Origin: Chara braunii
Lineage: Eukaryota > Streptophyta > Charophyceae > Charales > Characeae
Direction: 5' to 3'
DNA: 43,044 nt
Assembly (NCBI GenBank): GCA_003427395.1
Contig: BFEA01001052.1
Coordinates: 171,286 to 214,329 of the forward strand
Shown here: positions 28,521-39,015 of the stretch, piece by piece
Position numbering within the stretch: the first letter of the stretch is position 1
How the letters are laid out: every line of letters starts with the position of its first letter
Notes under the pieces: generated by a model
Told to the model about the DNA's origin: nothing
The model's input: the letters and a program-made list of their open reading frames with translations, nothing else
Databases searched by the model: none
Translations under genes and position numbers: made by a program

Positions 28521-29194
28521 ACTCGGTCAACCCAAGGCTGAGCATCTCTAAGTTGAGTGGGTTCAATGCTGTGTTTTATTTATGTTTGTTGGGCTGAATG
28601 TATGATCTTTTCTGGGTTGGGCCTATCCTAAGTTTGACAAGCCAGTCACTTGTTTCTTTTTGGGGTTTCTGAACAGGAGGACGGACGCCCTAAGTTGGGA
28701 GGGCTCAGAATCCTGATGTTTCTTTTGGGTTGCTGAAAACAGAGCTGGGGATATTTTAAGTTGCGTAAACCCAGTTCTGTGTGTGTTTTCTTCTGAGGGG
28801 GACAAAGGCATAAGTCTAAGCGTACCCCTAAGTTGGGGCGGCTTAGTCATGAGCTATGAACTTAATGGTCAACCAAAGTATAGAATTTGATACATATATT
28901 ATATGAACTTATATTATCTGGCAGACCGGGCACCCTAAGTTGGGAAAGTCAGTCAGTTAGTCAGGTAGAACAAAAAGAGAAGAGAAGCAAGTGAAGAATA
29001 TAATAAAGGTAACCCGGGCAAGTTGAGCGTACCCTTAAGTTAGGGCGGTTCACTCCTATGCTCGTGATAATATAAAGGAGCACAAAGTTAGTATAAATCT
29101 TCTTTTATTTTCCCTTTTAAACACAAGGCAGGATTGGATGTCTCCCTAAGTTGGGTAGGTCTTATTATCTGCTTAACAAGAGAGAAAGGTATAA

Positions 29195-29266
29195 AGCATG
29201 GTTACCCCGGACCTGGACCTGGACAGAGCATGATGTCCGGCCGGACCTGCGTCCAAAAAATTCAGG

Positions 29267-29308
<42 letters not shown>

Positions 29309-29885
29309 AGGAAGAAGAAGAAGAAGAAAAGAAAAAAAAAAGGTTACAGAAGGTTCAGAGACAGNNNNNNNNNNNNNNNNNNNNNNNNNNNNNNNNNNNN
29401 NNNNNNNNNNNNNNNNNNNNNNNNNNNNNNNNNNNNNNNNNNNNNNNNNNNNNNNNNNNNNNNNNNNNNNNNNNNNNNNNNNNNNNNNNNNNNNNNNNNN
29501 NNNNNNNNNNNNNNNNNNNNNNNNNNNNNNNNNNNNNNNNNNNNNNNNNNNNNNNNNNNNNNNNNNNNNNNNNNNNNNNNNNNNNNNNNNNNNNNNNNNN
29601 NNNNNNNNNNNNNNNNNNNNNNNNNNNNNNNNNNNNNNNNNNNNNNNNNNNNNNNNNNNNNNNNNNNNNNNNNNNNNNNNNNNNNNNNNNNNNNNNNNNN
29701 NNNNNNNNNNNNNNNNNNNNNNNNNNNNNNNNNNNNNNNNNNNNNNNNNNNNNNNNNNNNNNNNNNNNNNNNNNNNNNNNNNNNNNNNNNNNNNNNNNNN
29801 NNNNNNNNNNNNNNNNNNNNNNNNNNNNNNNNNNNNNNNNNNNNNNNNNGGTCCGGAATGGGTTCCGGACGTCCGGACGGTAAAC
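29195..29885. mobile_element. Candidate small inverted-repeat element spanning the assembly gap
   Basis: Within the hairpin array, gtataaagcatg is followed by GTTACCCCGGAC and repeated CCGGAC/GGACCT motifs. After the gap, CCGGACGTCCGGAC-GGTAAAC is followed by atggtataaag. GTTACC...GGTAAAC with CCGGAC-rich subterminal repeats suggests inverted termini with a short catg/atg duplication. Inside lie a ~42-base A run (29264-29305), GAA repeats and the 485-base gap. The gap prevents confirmation. Confidence 0.35.
29365..29849. other. Assembly gap (485 N)
   Basis: Run of N. Flanked by a poly-A/GAA tract on the left and CCGGAC repeats on the right, both hard to assemble. Frames crossing it are meaningless. 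Confidence 1.
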
Positions 29886-30490
29886 ATGGTATAAAGTTTG
29901 TGCAAGTATATCAATGGTTGTTCTCTTATATTGTCGTTACGGAGACTAAGCGTACCCTTAAGTTAGGGCGACTTAGCCATACGTCGTTTGTGATTGTTCA
30001 GGCAGATCAGGCGTACCCTTAGGTTAGAACGGTCTAGTCATATTGTCTTATGTACCTAAAACTGTTTAGGATAGCTAGGCGTACCCTTAAGTTAGGGCGA
30101 CCTAGTGATATGCCCTTGTTGTTGACGTGATGTAGGTTGGACGTACCCTTAAGTTAGGGCGGTCCGACCTTTTGTTGTTCGTACTTGTTTTAGGCAGGTT
30201 AGGCAGACCCCTAAGTTGGGGCAGCCTAATCTTGTGCCCTATGTAACTTTGTCTAGAGCTGACTGGGCATATCCTTAAGTTAGGGCAGTCTAGTTCTATG
30301 CTTCATGTCGTCATTTAAGCAGAAACCAGATGTACCCTTAACTTAGGGTTGTCTTGTCATATGTTTTATGACTAGAGTCGATGTGGTGTTGGACATACCC
30401 TTAAGTTAGAGCAGTCCAATTGTCCGTACTTTTACTTGTTTACTTAGGCAGGTTGGACATGCCCTTAAGTTAGGGCATTGTCTGATCTTA

Positions 30491-32655
30491 TGACATAGGA
30501 AAAGGGGACTTAAAAGGGAAAAGAACTGAGAGATGTAACGAACTACTTGGACCAAACTGATGTGGGATTGTGACAGATGTTTGTTTATGCATGCTTATGG
30601 GCTCTCACTCTGGGGCGTTTTTTGGATATGTTAGCTACTTAGATGCTCGCCAAGTGCTGGAGGCATAGGTGGGTGAGATGAATGATGGGAGGGAAGCTTG
30701 GGATGAAGATAGGACTGACCCTACTTGAAGATAGAATTGACGATAACTCACGATAGCATCTTCTGAAAGGAATCGTGTAGACTATCTCCAATGCTAACTA
30801 TCAAGCAAGTGTCAGAAATTAGTCTCAAGTATAACTTTGCTTTGTCTTTCTGTTTTCAACTTTGTATAAATCTTGGCAGCCTCCTAATCCTACGGGGAGC
30901 GCTACCGAAATTTCTACAAATCTGAAAGAGTTAGTTAATTTTGGACTCGTAGAAATTCTGGAAAGGCACTTTTCCTACGGGAAGCGTTACCGAAATTTTA
31001 TAAAATTTAGAGAGTTAGATTATTTTCAGCTATGAAAAATCTCGCAATTCATCCTGTTTAGGGGATATGCTGCCGGAATTTCTCAAATTTTTAGATAAAC
31101 ATCAAAGGTTAGTTAGAATGGTAGGATTATTTCATGATTACTCAAGCATGGCTTGAGTACTGGCTTGTGCTTCACTGCAGGTCACCTTTATTCATATTGA
31201 TTTAAGGCTTGCCTATCTTCAAGCTGGTCCTACAAGGATCACCTTCTGTTATCCTTTGATAACAGGCCGGTTTCCGGGTCAACTCTAATCCACTCTTGCC
31301 ACTCAACCTAAAGGCTTTAGCCCTGTGGTTTGATTTGTTTTGTTGTGTTTTTACCCGGACTTTAATTGAATGACCATTTAATAAAGATTTTGAGTATTTT
31401 ACTTTGAGAGTTGCACAAAGAGTGAGGCTTGTATGGCTAAAGCGAGGGGTGTGAGCGCAAATAATGGTTGAAGTTGACCCCGTGTAGTATGTGCTCTGTT
31501 GATGTGGACCTTTGATGTGATTGCAGGTATGTTTGGTGATTCGGACTTTGGGTTTGACTGCCTACGATCACTTAAGTATATATGGCTGAGAGGAATCCCA
31601 CTGTGATTGTGAGAAGTGATCGTCACATATTGATAACCTTCTATATATATATATATACATACATACACGTTGGGTGTTCGCGCGACCTATTGTGACCTCG
31701 TGCAAGGGTTAAACAGATTATGCGTTGAGAGAAAAGGGAGATTTCCCTTTTATCCGTTAGCCCTTAGAGTTTTCATAGTTGGACTTTGTAGTCCGTGGGA
31801 GCCGTCAAAATCAAACCCCTTGATCTCGGGCCGCCACGACAACCCTGAAGTTGTCTACTCAACCCCTCTCCACAGGGTGCAAAAGAGGGTGTGGAGACCA
31901 ACCGCCGTGGCGGTTGTCTAGCGTCAGGAGATTAACCCCTCAAGGCGCGTGTCAGCCGACACTTGAGTGTCGAACGTGACCCTCGAGGATATTGAGGATC
32001 GCGTGATTATGGGTACTACATAGTACTCCATTAGTGCAAATGATCGCATATGCACGCATGGCTGGTCAATATGAGAAGGTCATGCGTCCGCCCAACTTTT
32101 TATACTAAGTTCAGTGCGCGATGCCTACCTGACTCTCGTTTCATAAGATTATGGGTCGAATACTGAAGGGACTAAGAATGTTGTGGTGTTGTTGTGTTAT
32201 TTGTTTTGTGTCCTTTCATGTGTGTGAGTGTTGTGGTGTAACGCGTGGTATGTAGGATGCGTCCTAGTCGACCGACGTCGAGTCGCGTTTGGGACCTCAG
32301 CTCCCCAGTGCGTCGATTCGCGTGCGGGTTCGATTTTGGTCGTTGACAGCGCGTACCCCCTATGCTACAGCGAACGAGAAACGCCCTCGGTTGGGCCACC
32401 TCTGCGATTGCATACGAAAAACCTTCGCATGTGGTTCAGTAGCTCGGCGGGGAGACGCCCACCTAAGGGATGGTGACAGCTCCCGCAGGTGGAGGTAGCG
32501 GTGCCTCACGTGGCCCTGTCCTGTCATAGGGGCTCGCGAGGGGTACGGCTGGCTCACTCGGCCGGAGTGGCGAACCGCGCTCTCCACGATAAGTCCTGTC
32601 AAATCCTGCGTGACGCGGCCAGGAGGGTCCCCGTGCGGGACCGATGCGCTCGACA
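30491..32655. other. Right part of the insertion: three-copy repeat, then GC-rich end
   Basis: 30885-31075 holds three decaying copies of a ~80-base unit: ctacggggagcgctaccgaaattt, ctacgggaagcgttaccgaaattt in part, and a third, ttaggggatatgctgccgga. A TA/CATA microsatellite lies at 31642-31668. Palindromes such as CGACACTtgAGTGTCG (31959-31974) and GTACTAcaTAGTAC (32013-32026) are present. The last 400 bases are GC-rich and end in the terminal hairpin at 32626-32642. No gene recognised. Confidence 0.45.
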
Positions 32656-32990
32656 CCGGCCTACCTGCTACTTGAGTGTTTTTCCCCGCTGCTCTAAGTG
32701 TCGCGGGCCTACCCCCGCTACTTGAGTGTTTACCCCCCTGCAACCCTCAAAGTCACGGCCACAGGTAAGTACCGGCGCTGCGGGGCCTTGCAACCAACAA
32801 GTACCCTTGCGGGTCACACACACACTCAACCGACAACCACTCAGACAGGCATGCAAACCAGCAGGCACGCACACACACACAGACTTGGAAACCACAGCAG
32901 AATGCGGAAATCACAGCAAGGCATTCATTCCAGTGGCAAATCCCAAAAATCAGCAGTGTTCTCAGTCGGTGTTTTTGGCGGGTCATTACA
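32656..32990 (-). repeat. Gypsy 5' LTR, right copy, second segment
   Basis: Begins with the duplicated CCGG and matches 14624-14958 of the left LTR with about six substitutions over 335 bases apart from the three N positions. It ends GGTCATTACA, then cagg. Together with 21927-23000 it restores a full-length LTR. Confidence 0.92.
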
Positions 32991-33933
32991 CAGGGAACAA
33001 TTGAGAGCACAGTTATCTTGTTCAAGAAAATTTGTACTTTTGTTATGGTCCCGCTGTGTATGAGCTCTTTTTGGATATACTGCTGAGTAATCCTGTTTGT
33101 CAAAACCTCTCTACAATTGGAAGTTCAAAGAGTTGGTCCGCAAGTATGGTGCCATTAGGAGTTTTTCGGAGAAAATAACCAGGGGCACACTTAGGTGCAT
33201 CCGAACTAGAGTAATTCAGAGGAAGTTTGATCTGAATGTGTGAGAGAGATTGGTGATGAGAATGATATTTTACGATAGGATTGATAAAGCGAAGGTGTGA
33301 AAGTTATGTGATAAACAAAAGTGTCGGAGAGTTCTTGCATAATTTTCAAGCCATGTCAAGAATGGAGGAGGTGACCTGTACTTGTATCGTCTTGGATGGG
33401 GAATTGCCAAGGTTAGACGACCATGTGTTTTGCAGATTTAACGAGCTGAAGTGGGCTTTGGCCTGGTTGAAGAACTCAAGAAATGTTCTACGACTTGCTG
33501 AGGATGATGCGGGTGCTTCTCTTCCAAGACATATCTCAACATCCTTCAAGAGCGCCGCCTCCCTGCCGACGGTGCAAATCAGGGTTAGCGATCTGGAGTC
33601 GTGTCTTTATGTGGGCAAAAGGAATGAGAGGGGAACAATTTATGTGGATCAAATGAACAAATCCTTGGAGAGGTTTGATGGGTTGGTAAGAAGCCCGATC
33701 GATCATAACCCGGGCGACACTCGGGTATGCTGCCCCACGGTCTATCGGAAAGGTATGGAAAAGTTGTTCCTCAAGAATGAGGGGTTGAATTCGGGTAGAG
33801 GAGGATGAGCAGAAAATAGTAGACAGTATGAAGAGGAAGTACACGGAGGAAGGGTTCCCGAAGTTGGGTAAGGGGGCCAATGGCTATGCACTACCTAAGC
33901 ACAAGGGCGTGAACTGGCACATCACCAAGTGAA
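32991..33933 (+). pseudogene. PLE-2 ORF2 continuation: CxC linker and RT fingers, truncated
   Basis: Picks up where 13555 stopped. YELFLDILLSNP (about 33059-33095) and YNWKFKELVRKY match residues about 128-165 of the PLE-1 RT frame. From 33281 a 175-codon stretch has a CTC (CxC) motif (about 33373-33381), LPRLDDHV, and VRSPIDHNPGDTRVCCPTVY, paralleling VPVDRNPGDIVVMCPSTY in PLE-1. A frameshift near 33795 moves reading to EEDEQKIVDSMKRKY and then YALPKHK, the RT fingers block. Homology stops at about 33908, where satellite DNA begins and supplies the stop. The catalytic palm (motifs A-C) is missing, so this copy was truncated. Several stops lie upstream of 33281. Confidence 0.75.
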
Positions 33934-36080
33934 GAAAGATTGAATTGCACAAGTGTGATTAGAGCAAACATACATGTGAGGCTATGGAAGCAACTAGGAC
34001 TGAACCGGCACATCACCAAGTAAAGAAAGGTTGAACTTCACAAGCGTGACTAGACTATACATGCACATAGAACCATGAACGCAACAAGAACTGGACCGAC
34101 ACATCACCACGTGAAGACAGAGAGAACTACATAAGTGAAACTAGATTATACATACATATGCGGCTATTGGAGCAACTAGGATAGAACCGGCACATCACCA
34201 AGTGAAGAAAGAGTGAACTGCACAAGTGAGACTACTAGGATAAAACCGGCACATCACCAAGTGAAGAAAGATTGAACTGCATAAGAGTGATTAGAGCAAA
34301 CATACATGTGAGGCTATGGAAGGAACTAGGACTGAACTGGCACATCACCAAGTGAAAAAGGGTTGAACTGCACAAGTGTGATTAGACTATACATGCAAAT
34401 AGAGCCATGGAAGCACCAAGAACTGAACCGGCACATCACGAAGTGAAGAAACAGTGAATTGAAGAAGTGTGACTGAAGCATACATACATATGAGGCTATG
34501 AACGCAACTAGGACAAAACCGCCACATCACCAAGTGAAGAAAGAGTGAACTGCACTAGTGGAACTAGAGTATACATACATGTGAGGCTATGGAAACAACT
34601 AGGATAGAACTGGCACATCACCAAGTGATGAAAGAGTGAACTGCACAAGTAAGACTAGAGCAAACATACATGTGAGGTTATGGAGGCAACTAGGATTGAA
34701 CCGGCACGTCACCAAGTGAAGAAAGATTGAACTTCACAAGCATGATTATAGCAAACATACATGTGAGGCTATGAAAGTAACTAGCACTGAACCAACACAT
34801 CACCAAGTGAAGAAAGGTTGAACTGCACAAGTGTGACTAGACTATACATGCACATAGAGCCATGGAAGCAACAAGAACTGAACCGGCACATCGCCAAACG
34901 AAGAAAGAGTGAACTGTACAAGTGAGACTAGAGTATACATATATGTGAGGCTATCGAAGCAACTAGGATAGAACCGGCACATCACCAAGTGAAGAAAGAA
35001 AATTGCACAAGTGAGACTAGAGCTAAGATAAATGTGAGGCTATGAAAACAACTAGCATAGAACCAACACATCACAAAGTAAAGAAAGAGTGAACTGCACA
35101 AGTAAGACTAGAGCAAACATTCATGTGAGGTTATGGAGGCAACAAGGACTAAACTGGCACATCACCAAGTAAAGAAAGATTAAATTGCAAAAGTGTGATT
35201 AGAGCAAACATACATGTGAGGCTATGGAAGCAACAACGATAGAACCGACACATCACCAAGTGGAGAAAGAATGAAGTGCACAAGTGAGACTAGAGCAAAC
35301 ATACATGTGAGGCTATGGAAACAACTAGGATACAACCGGCACATCAGCAAGTGAAGAGACAGAAATTGCACAAGTAAGACTATAGCAAACATACGTGTGA
35401 GGCTATGGAGGCAACTAGGACTGGGCCGACACATCACCAAGTAAAGAAAGATTGAACTGCACAAGTGTGATTAGAGCAAACATATATGTGAGGCTATTGA
35501 AGCAGCTAGGACTGAACCGATATATCAACAAGTGAAGAAGGGTTGGACTGCACAAGTGTGACTCGACTATACATGCGCATAGAGCCATGAAAGCACCAAG
35601 AACTGAATCGGCACATCACGAAGTGAAGAAAGAGTGAAGTGCACTAACCTGACTAGAGCATACATACACGTGAGGCTATGGAAGCAACTAGGACTGAACC
35701 GGCACATCACCAAGTGAAGAAAAGTTGAACTACACAAGTGTGAGTAGACTATACATGCACATAGAGTCATAGAAGCACGAAGAATTGAACCGGCACATCA
35801 CGAAGTGAAGAAAGAGCGAATTGCATAAGTGTGACTAGAGTATACAAACATGTGAGGCTATGGAAGTGACTATGATAGAACCGACACATCACCAAGTGAA
35901 GAAAGAGTGAACTGCACAAGTGTGACTAGACTATACATGCACATAGATCCATGGAAGCAACAAGAACTGAACCGACACATCACCAAGTGAAGAAAGAGTG
36001 AACTGCACAAATCTGACTAGATGATACATACATGTGAGGCTATGGAAGCAACTAGGATAAAATCGGCACATCACCAAGTG
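33909..36080. repeat. 91-bp satellite array, about 23 copies
   Basis: The unit runs ggcacatcaccaagtgaag, aaag-tgaactgcacaagtg, gactagagcaaacatacatg, tgaggctatggaagcaacta, ggac-gaacc. Starts at 33918, 34009, 34100 and 34191 give an exact 91-base period; one unit (34191-34248) is shortened to 57. Variants differ by roughly 5-15 percent. Frames on either strand are artefacts of the period being 1 mod 3. The first unit overlaps the broken end of the PLE-2 RT. Confidence 0.9.
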
Positions 36081-36370
36081 AAGATGAGTGATGCATGTGA
36101 GTGAGACTTGCTCAAACACATGCTTGTCACTCATGGAGGCTACAATGTTGGAATGAAACTTCATTACGTGAGGGATGAGTCATGCATGTGAGTGAGACTT
36201 GCTCAAACACACGCAAGGGACTCAAGGAAGCAACAAGACTAAACTAAAGCATCATTATATGAGACATGAGCGATGCATGTGAGTGAGACTAGCTCAAACA
36301 CTTGCGTGGGGCTCATGGAAGCAACTAATCATTAAATCGGATCATCACAAAGTGGTGAAATGGACCATGC
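36081..36370. repeat. Diverged satellite variant, three copies
   Basis: Units with gatgcatgtgagtgagact, gctcaaacac, a-gcaa-g and catcat/cattac blocks at about 36084, 36176 and 36268, period ~92. They share the caagtg/gtgagact/gaagcaact skeleton with the main satellite but have diverged strongly, as expected at an array edge. Confidence 0.7.
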
Positions 36371-36639
36371 AAGAGACAAGGGCCACCAAAATGTTGGCAT
36401 GAGTGAAAATGAATGTAACGATTTACCCCCAAGTGGAGGGAGCGATAAATCTTGAGGGGAGAATGCCTCAAGCTTGAAATCACATGGTACAAAGTGAGGA
36501 TTTGTCAGGGAGGGAGGGAAATGGCTAATATGGAGATGCTATTAGTGGAGAAGCTACTTCGTATTTCTTCCTGTATTTGGAAGCTTTTAGCCATGGAGAG
36601 AAAAATGAAATGTGGCGAGAGGAGAGATGAGGAGATGAA
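36371..36639. other. Spacer between satellite and fold-back arm
   Basis: Contains cttgaggggagaatg at 36453-36467, similar to a polypurine tract/LTR junction, but no matching LTR pair is seen. No gene recognised. Confidence 0.4.
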
Positions 36640-39015
36640 GGAGAAGTAGAAAAAGGAGAAGAAGAAGATGAAGAAGAAAAAGGAGAAGAAGAAGATGAAG
36701 AAGAAAAAGGAGAAGAAGAAGAAGGAGAAGAAGAAGAAGAAGAAGAAGAAGAAGAAGAAGAAGAAGAAGAGGAGGAGGACCTCCTCCTTGTTCCTACTCA
36801 CCTCTCCCACTCTTGGTGTTGAGGTGCCAATCTTGATGATGCCCCTCCCTTCCTTGCACATGTGTCACCTTAACTATAGCTCTCTACTTCCTCAAACCCT
36901 CATCTTCCTCTTCTTTCAGCCTCTCCCTAGCTATGGCAAACTCCCACTACCAAGGTTGTGGAGTCCTGCCTTCTAGGAGGTTAAATGGGTTCCTCCAAGC
37001 CTCTCTCTCTCTCCCATAGCCTGGAGGCTATGGCGGACCACCTCCTTGGGCCAGCACCACTCTCACTAGCTCCAATGGCTGCTCCCACTAGCCTACAGTC
37101 TCCTCCAAGTCTCCAAACTGGCGGCGGTTCCCCTCCTCGCATTCCAAGTGAGTAGAGTGTTCTCATGAGCTCACTTGGGCAGCATGAGCACTCCTCATGC
37201 AAATGTGAGTGTGGCGGACTATTTCCTCAACTTATGTAGGTTGAAACCAGCACATTGGTCAGCCTATGGGCCTCCCCATATACCTCTAAGTGAACCGAGG
37301 TACCCCCATGGCCAATTTTCACCACTAGGCCTCCCCCGGGGCATCTGGGCCTCATTTTGGCTAAGTACATGCAGTCTGAGTAATTGGTACCAACTCGGAC
37401 TGCCACTTGGGCCTCCTCAATCCATTTTTTTTTTTTTCAAATGCTGCCCCCTTGAGTCCAAATGCCCAAGGGGCAGCCTCATTTGAAAGAAAAAGGCCCA
37501 CAAGGCATTTTTTTCGATTTTTGTTAATTCAACCCCATTTTGGGTAGGCCGAGATATTTTCCCATGTCTCGGTGCCATCTCATCCTTGGATCTGGCTAAG
37601 ATCCAATGCCGGCAATATTTCGAGCTACCCCAAGTGGTCCTTGCTTCAATGTTGAGCCCCTAGGCTCCTCTTTTTGGGCCAAATGCACAGTTTCGTTTTT
37701 TTCCATCTTTTGTTTCTTTCCATTTCGGGCTGCAAACTCATTCCGAAGTTGGTCGTTTGAGCTTGCCTCACAAAAAACGGCCATATGCTCTCCTTCATGA
37801 AATCTGATCTCAAATCAATGGTCCACAAAAAAAAAGGTCAACTCCTGTTTGCGTTTTCTCACATTTTTGCACTTTTTACTTCAGATATTGCAGCATCATC
37901 TCTGCAATCTGGATTGCCCTCCCCCAAATCTGGAGGGATGAGGTCACAGCAGGGACCTGCGAGTCCCTACTCTGCCAGTCCCAACTGACCGGCACATTCT
38001 CCTCGATTTTTTTCCCCCCTTTGTCTCATTCTCCCTCCTTTTTCTACCTTTTTTTTTTTTTTTTTTTTTCTGTTGTGATAAGTGTCAAGCAGTTGTGCAC
38101 CCGCTTTCTAGGCCTTACTCATGACCATATTCATGCCCAGCAGTTGGTCGTTACATCTCGGATTGCAATAATGAAACCCCCATACTCATGGGGGCTCCCA
38201 TTTCCCTCCGTTTTCTTATTTTCTAGCCCCTTTTTTCTCCAATTTTCCTTGGCAACTTATTTTCTGCATAGAACCCGTTGGGGCTGTATTTTCTTATACC
38301 TTGCTAGTCCGAGATGTCTCGGACTGCTGGGCAATCCCTTTTTTATCCTTTTTCTCTCCTTTTTACCTCTTGGCAGCCTCTCTCTTGGCTCATTCAGTTT
38401 CGCACTCACAGTGCTTAATATTTTTCACCGTCAAAATCTTGATCTTGAAGGGACCACTTGCTAGCACATTCCTCCCTTTTGTTGGCTCATGGTTCCCTTG
38501 GGACAACTCAAGTCCCCGCCGCTCTCCCATGCCAGTCCCATTTTCTGGTCCCGGCGGTGATCCCGCCGGCGAATGTCCGAATTTTCAACTATTTTTATTT
38601 TGACCCATCTAGTCCCCGACATCATTCCCGGTATCATCTCATTTTTATTTGGGACTCTTGTGTCTGCGGCAGTCCCAATCTCTCCCTCTCATGGCCTAAA
38701 GTGTCGTAAATATTATCGGTCGCGAGATCCACCATCTCGGGGCCACCATTTATCGTCTCCACTTGTCGAAGCCTAAGACACTCTTTTCTAGTGTTATGGT
38801 ATGGCAAGACCCTTTTTCTTTTGGCCTAGGCACACCCATGCAGTCCATTAACTTCCAAGTGCATCCAGACTCAATGTTGGCTCCGGATTAACCTAAAACA
38901 TGTGTTTCCTTTTTCTTGATTTTCTCAGCAAAATCAGGATACTTTGCAACCATCATGTCCCAGGATGTATCTGGTCACGGATGTATCTCCCCAAGTGACC
39001 GTTTTTTACCGTTGT
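36640..39015 (+). repeat. Left arm of a large inverted repeat (fold-back)
   Basis: Its reverse complement matches 40361-43044 in order, at roughly 75-85 percent by eye. Anchors: GAA-rich tract 36640-36776 with the CTT tract at 42903-43044; 37450-37480 (caaggggcagcctca) with 42222-42245; 37715-37800 with 41880-41965; 37910-38010 with 41700-41790; 38140-38190 with 41500-41540; 38470-38570 with 41090-41200; 38840-38910 with 40530-40590; 38955-39010 with 40368-40425. No transposase or other coding gene is evident in the arm. Small frames are rich in Ser/Leu/Phe with no motif. Confidence 0.85.

Larger units (their letters stand above)
28525..30490. repeat. Tandem array of ~17 covarying hairpins with TAAGTT loop
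   Basis: Each unit is a hairpin with a constant inner part, usually CGTA-CCCT-TAAGTT-AGGG-CG, and a variable outer stem. Examples: CTAGG/CCTAG at about 30074-30104; AGGTTGGAC/GTCCGACCT at about 30133-30172; AGGTTAGGC/GCCTAATCT at about 30195-30233; ACAGAGCTGGG/CCCAGTTCTGT at about 28738-28786; TTGGAC/GTCCAA at about 30389-30419. Outer arms differ between units but stay complementary, with G-T pairs where one side changed. The closing pair also switches: CCCT/AGGG in most, CCCC/GGGG in two. Spacing is 60-75 bases after the gap and 60-110 before it. No coding potential. RNA or DNA structure is likely what is repeated. Confidence 0.85.
23001..32655. mobile_element. Uncharacterised 9,655-bp insertion in the gypsy LTR
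   Basis: Starts TGTCGACGCG and ends GCTCGACA; TGTCGA/TCGACA form a short terminal inverted repeat. The flanking CCGG (22997-23000 and 32656-32659) is a 4-bp target duplication (5 bp, ACCGG, if the last A is counted as target). Each end carries a hairpin: ATACCCTTacAAGGGTAT at 23012-23029 and GGTCCC-cgtgc-GGGACC at 32626-32642. No long direct terminal repeats were seen. No RT, integrase or transposase motif is recognised on either strand, though a 485-base gap (29365-29849) hides part of it. It may be a non-autonomous LTR-type or DNA-type element, or a composite. The boundary evidence is strong and the class is unknown. Confidence 0.8.
13560..32990 (-). mobile_element. Ty3/gypsy chromovirus-type LTR retrotransposon, minus strand, with nested insert
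   Basis: Ends are TGTTATGATCC at left and GGTCATTACA at right on the + strand, i.e. TG...CA LTRs. The minus-strand order is 5' LTR (32990 down to 21927, split), PBS, ~1.4-kb leader, gag, protease, RT/RNase H, integrase, chromodomain-like tail, PPT, 3' LTR (14958-13560). Integrase after RT/RNase H defines Ty3/gypsy. Without the 9,655-bp insert and its duplicated CCGG the element is about 9.8 kb. Coding regions carry at least four frameshifts and several in-frame stops, so it is not autonomous. LTR copies differ by a few percent, which points to an insertion that is old but not ancient. Confidence 0.9.

Noticed and set aside
29134-29914. ~249-codon frames on both strands
   Set aside because: They are mostly N bases of the assembly gap plus a poly-A run.
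28525-30490. Array of tRNA genes or CRISPR
   Set aside because: Units lack A/B boxes and cloverleaf arms, and spacers are related rather than unique; the structure is a simple hairpin.
23001-32655. Helitron
   Set aside because: A CCGG duplication and TG...CA-type inverted ends are present, while TC/CTRR ends and an A-T insertion point are not.
33909-36370. CRISPR-like array
   Set aside because: The 91-base units repeat along their whole length with no unique spacers, in a eukaryotic context; it is a satellite.
36453-36480. Polypurine tract and LTR start
   Set aside because: The string resembles one, but no paired LTR, PBS or coding region could be tied to it.
36505-36976. Poly-Phe and poly-Lys frames
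   Set aside because: Produced by the GAA/CTT microsatellite of the fold-back arm.
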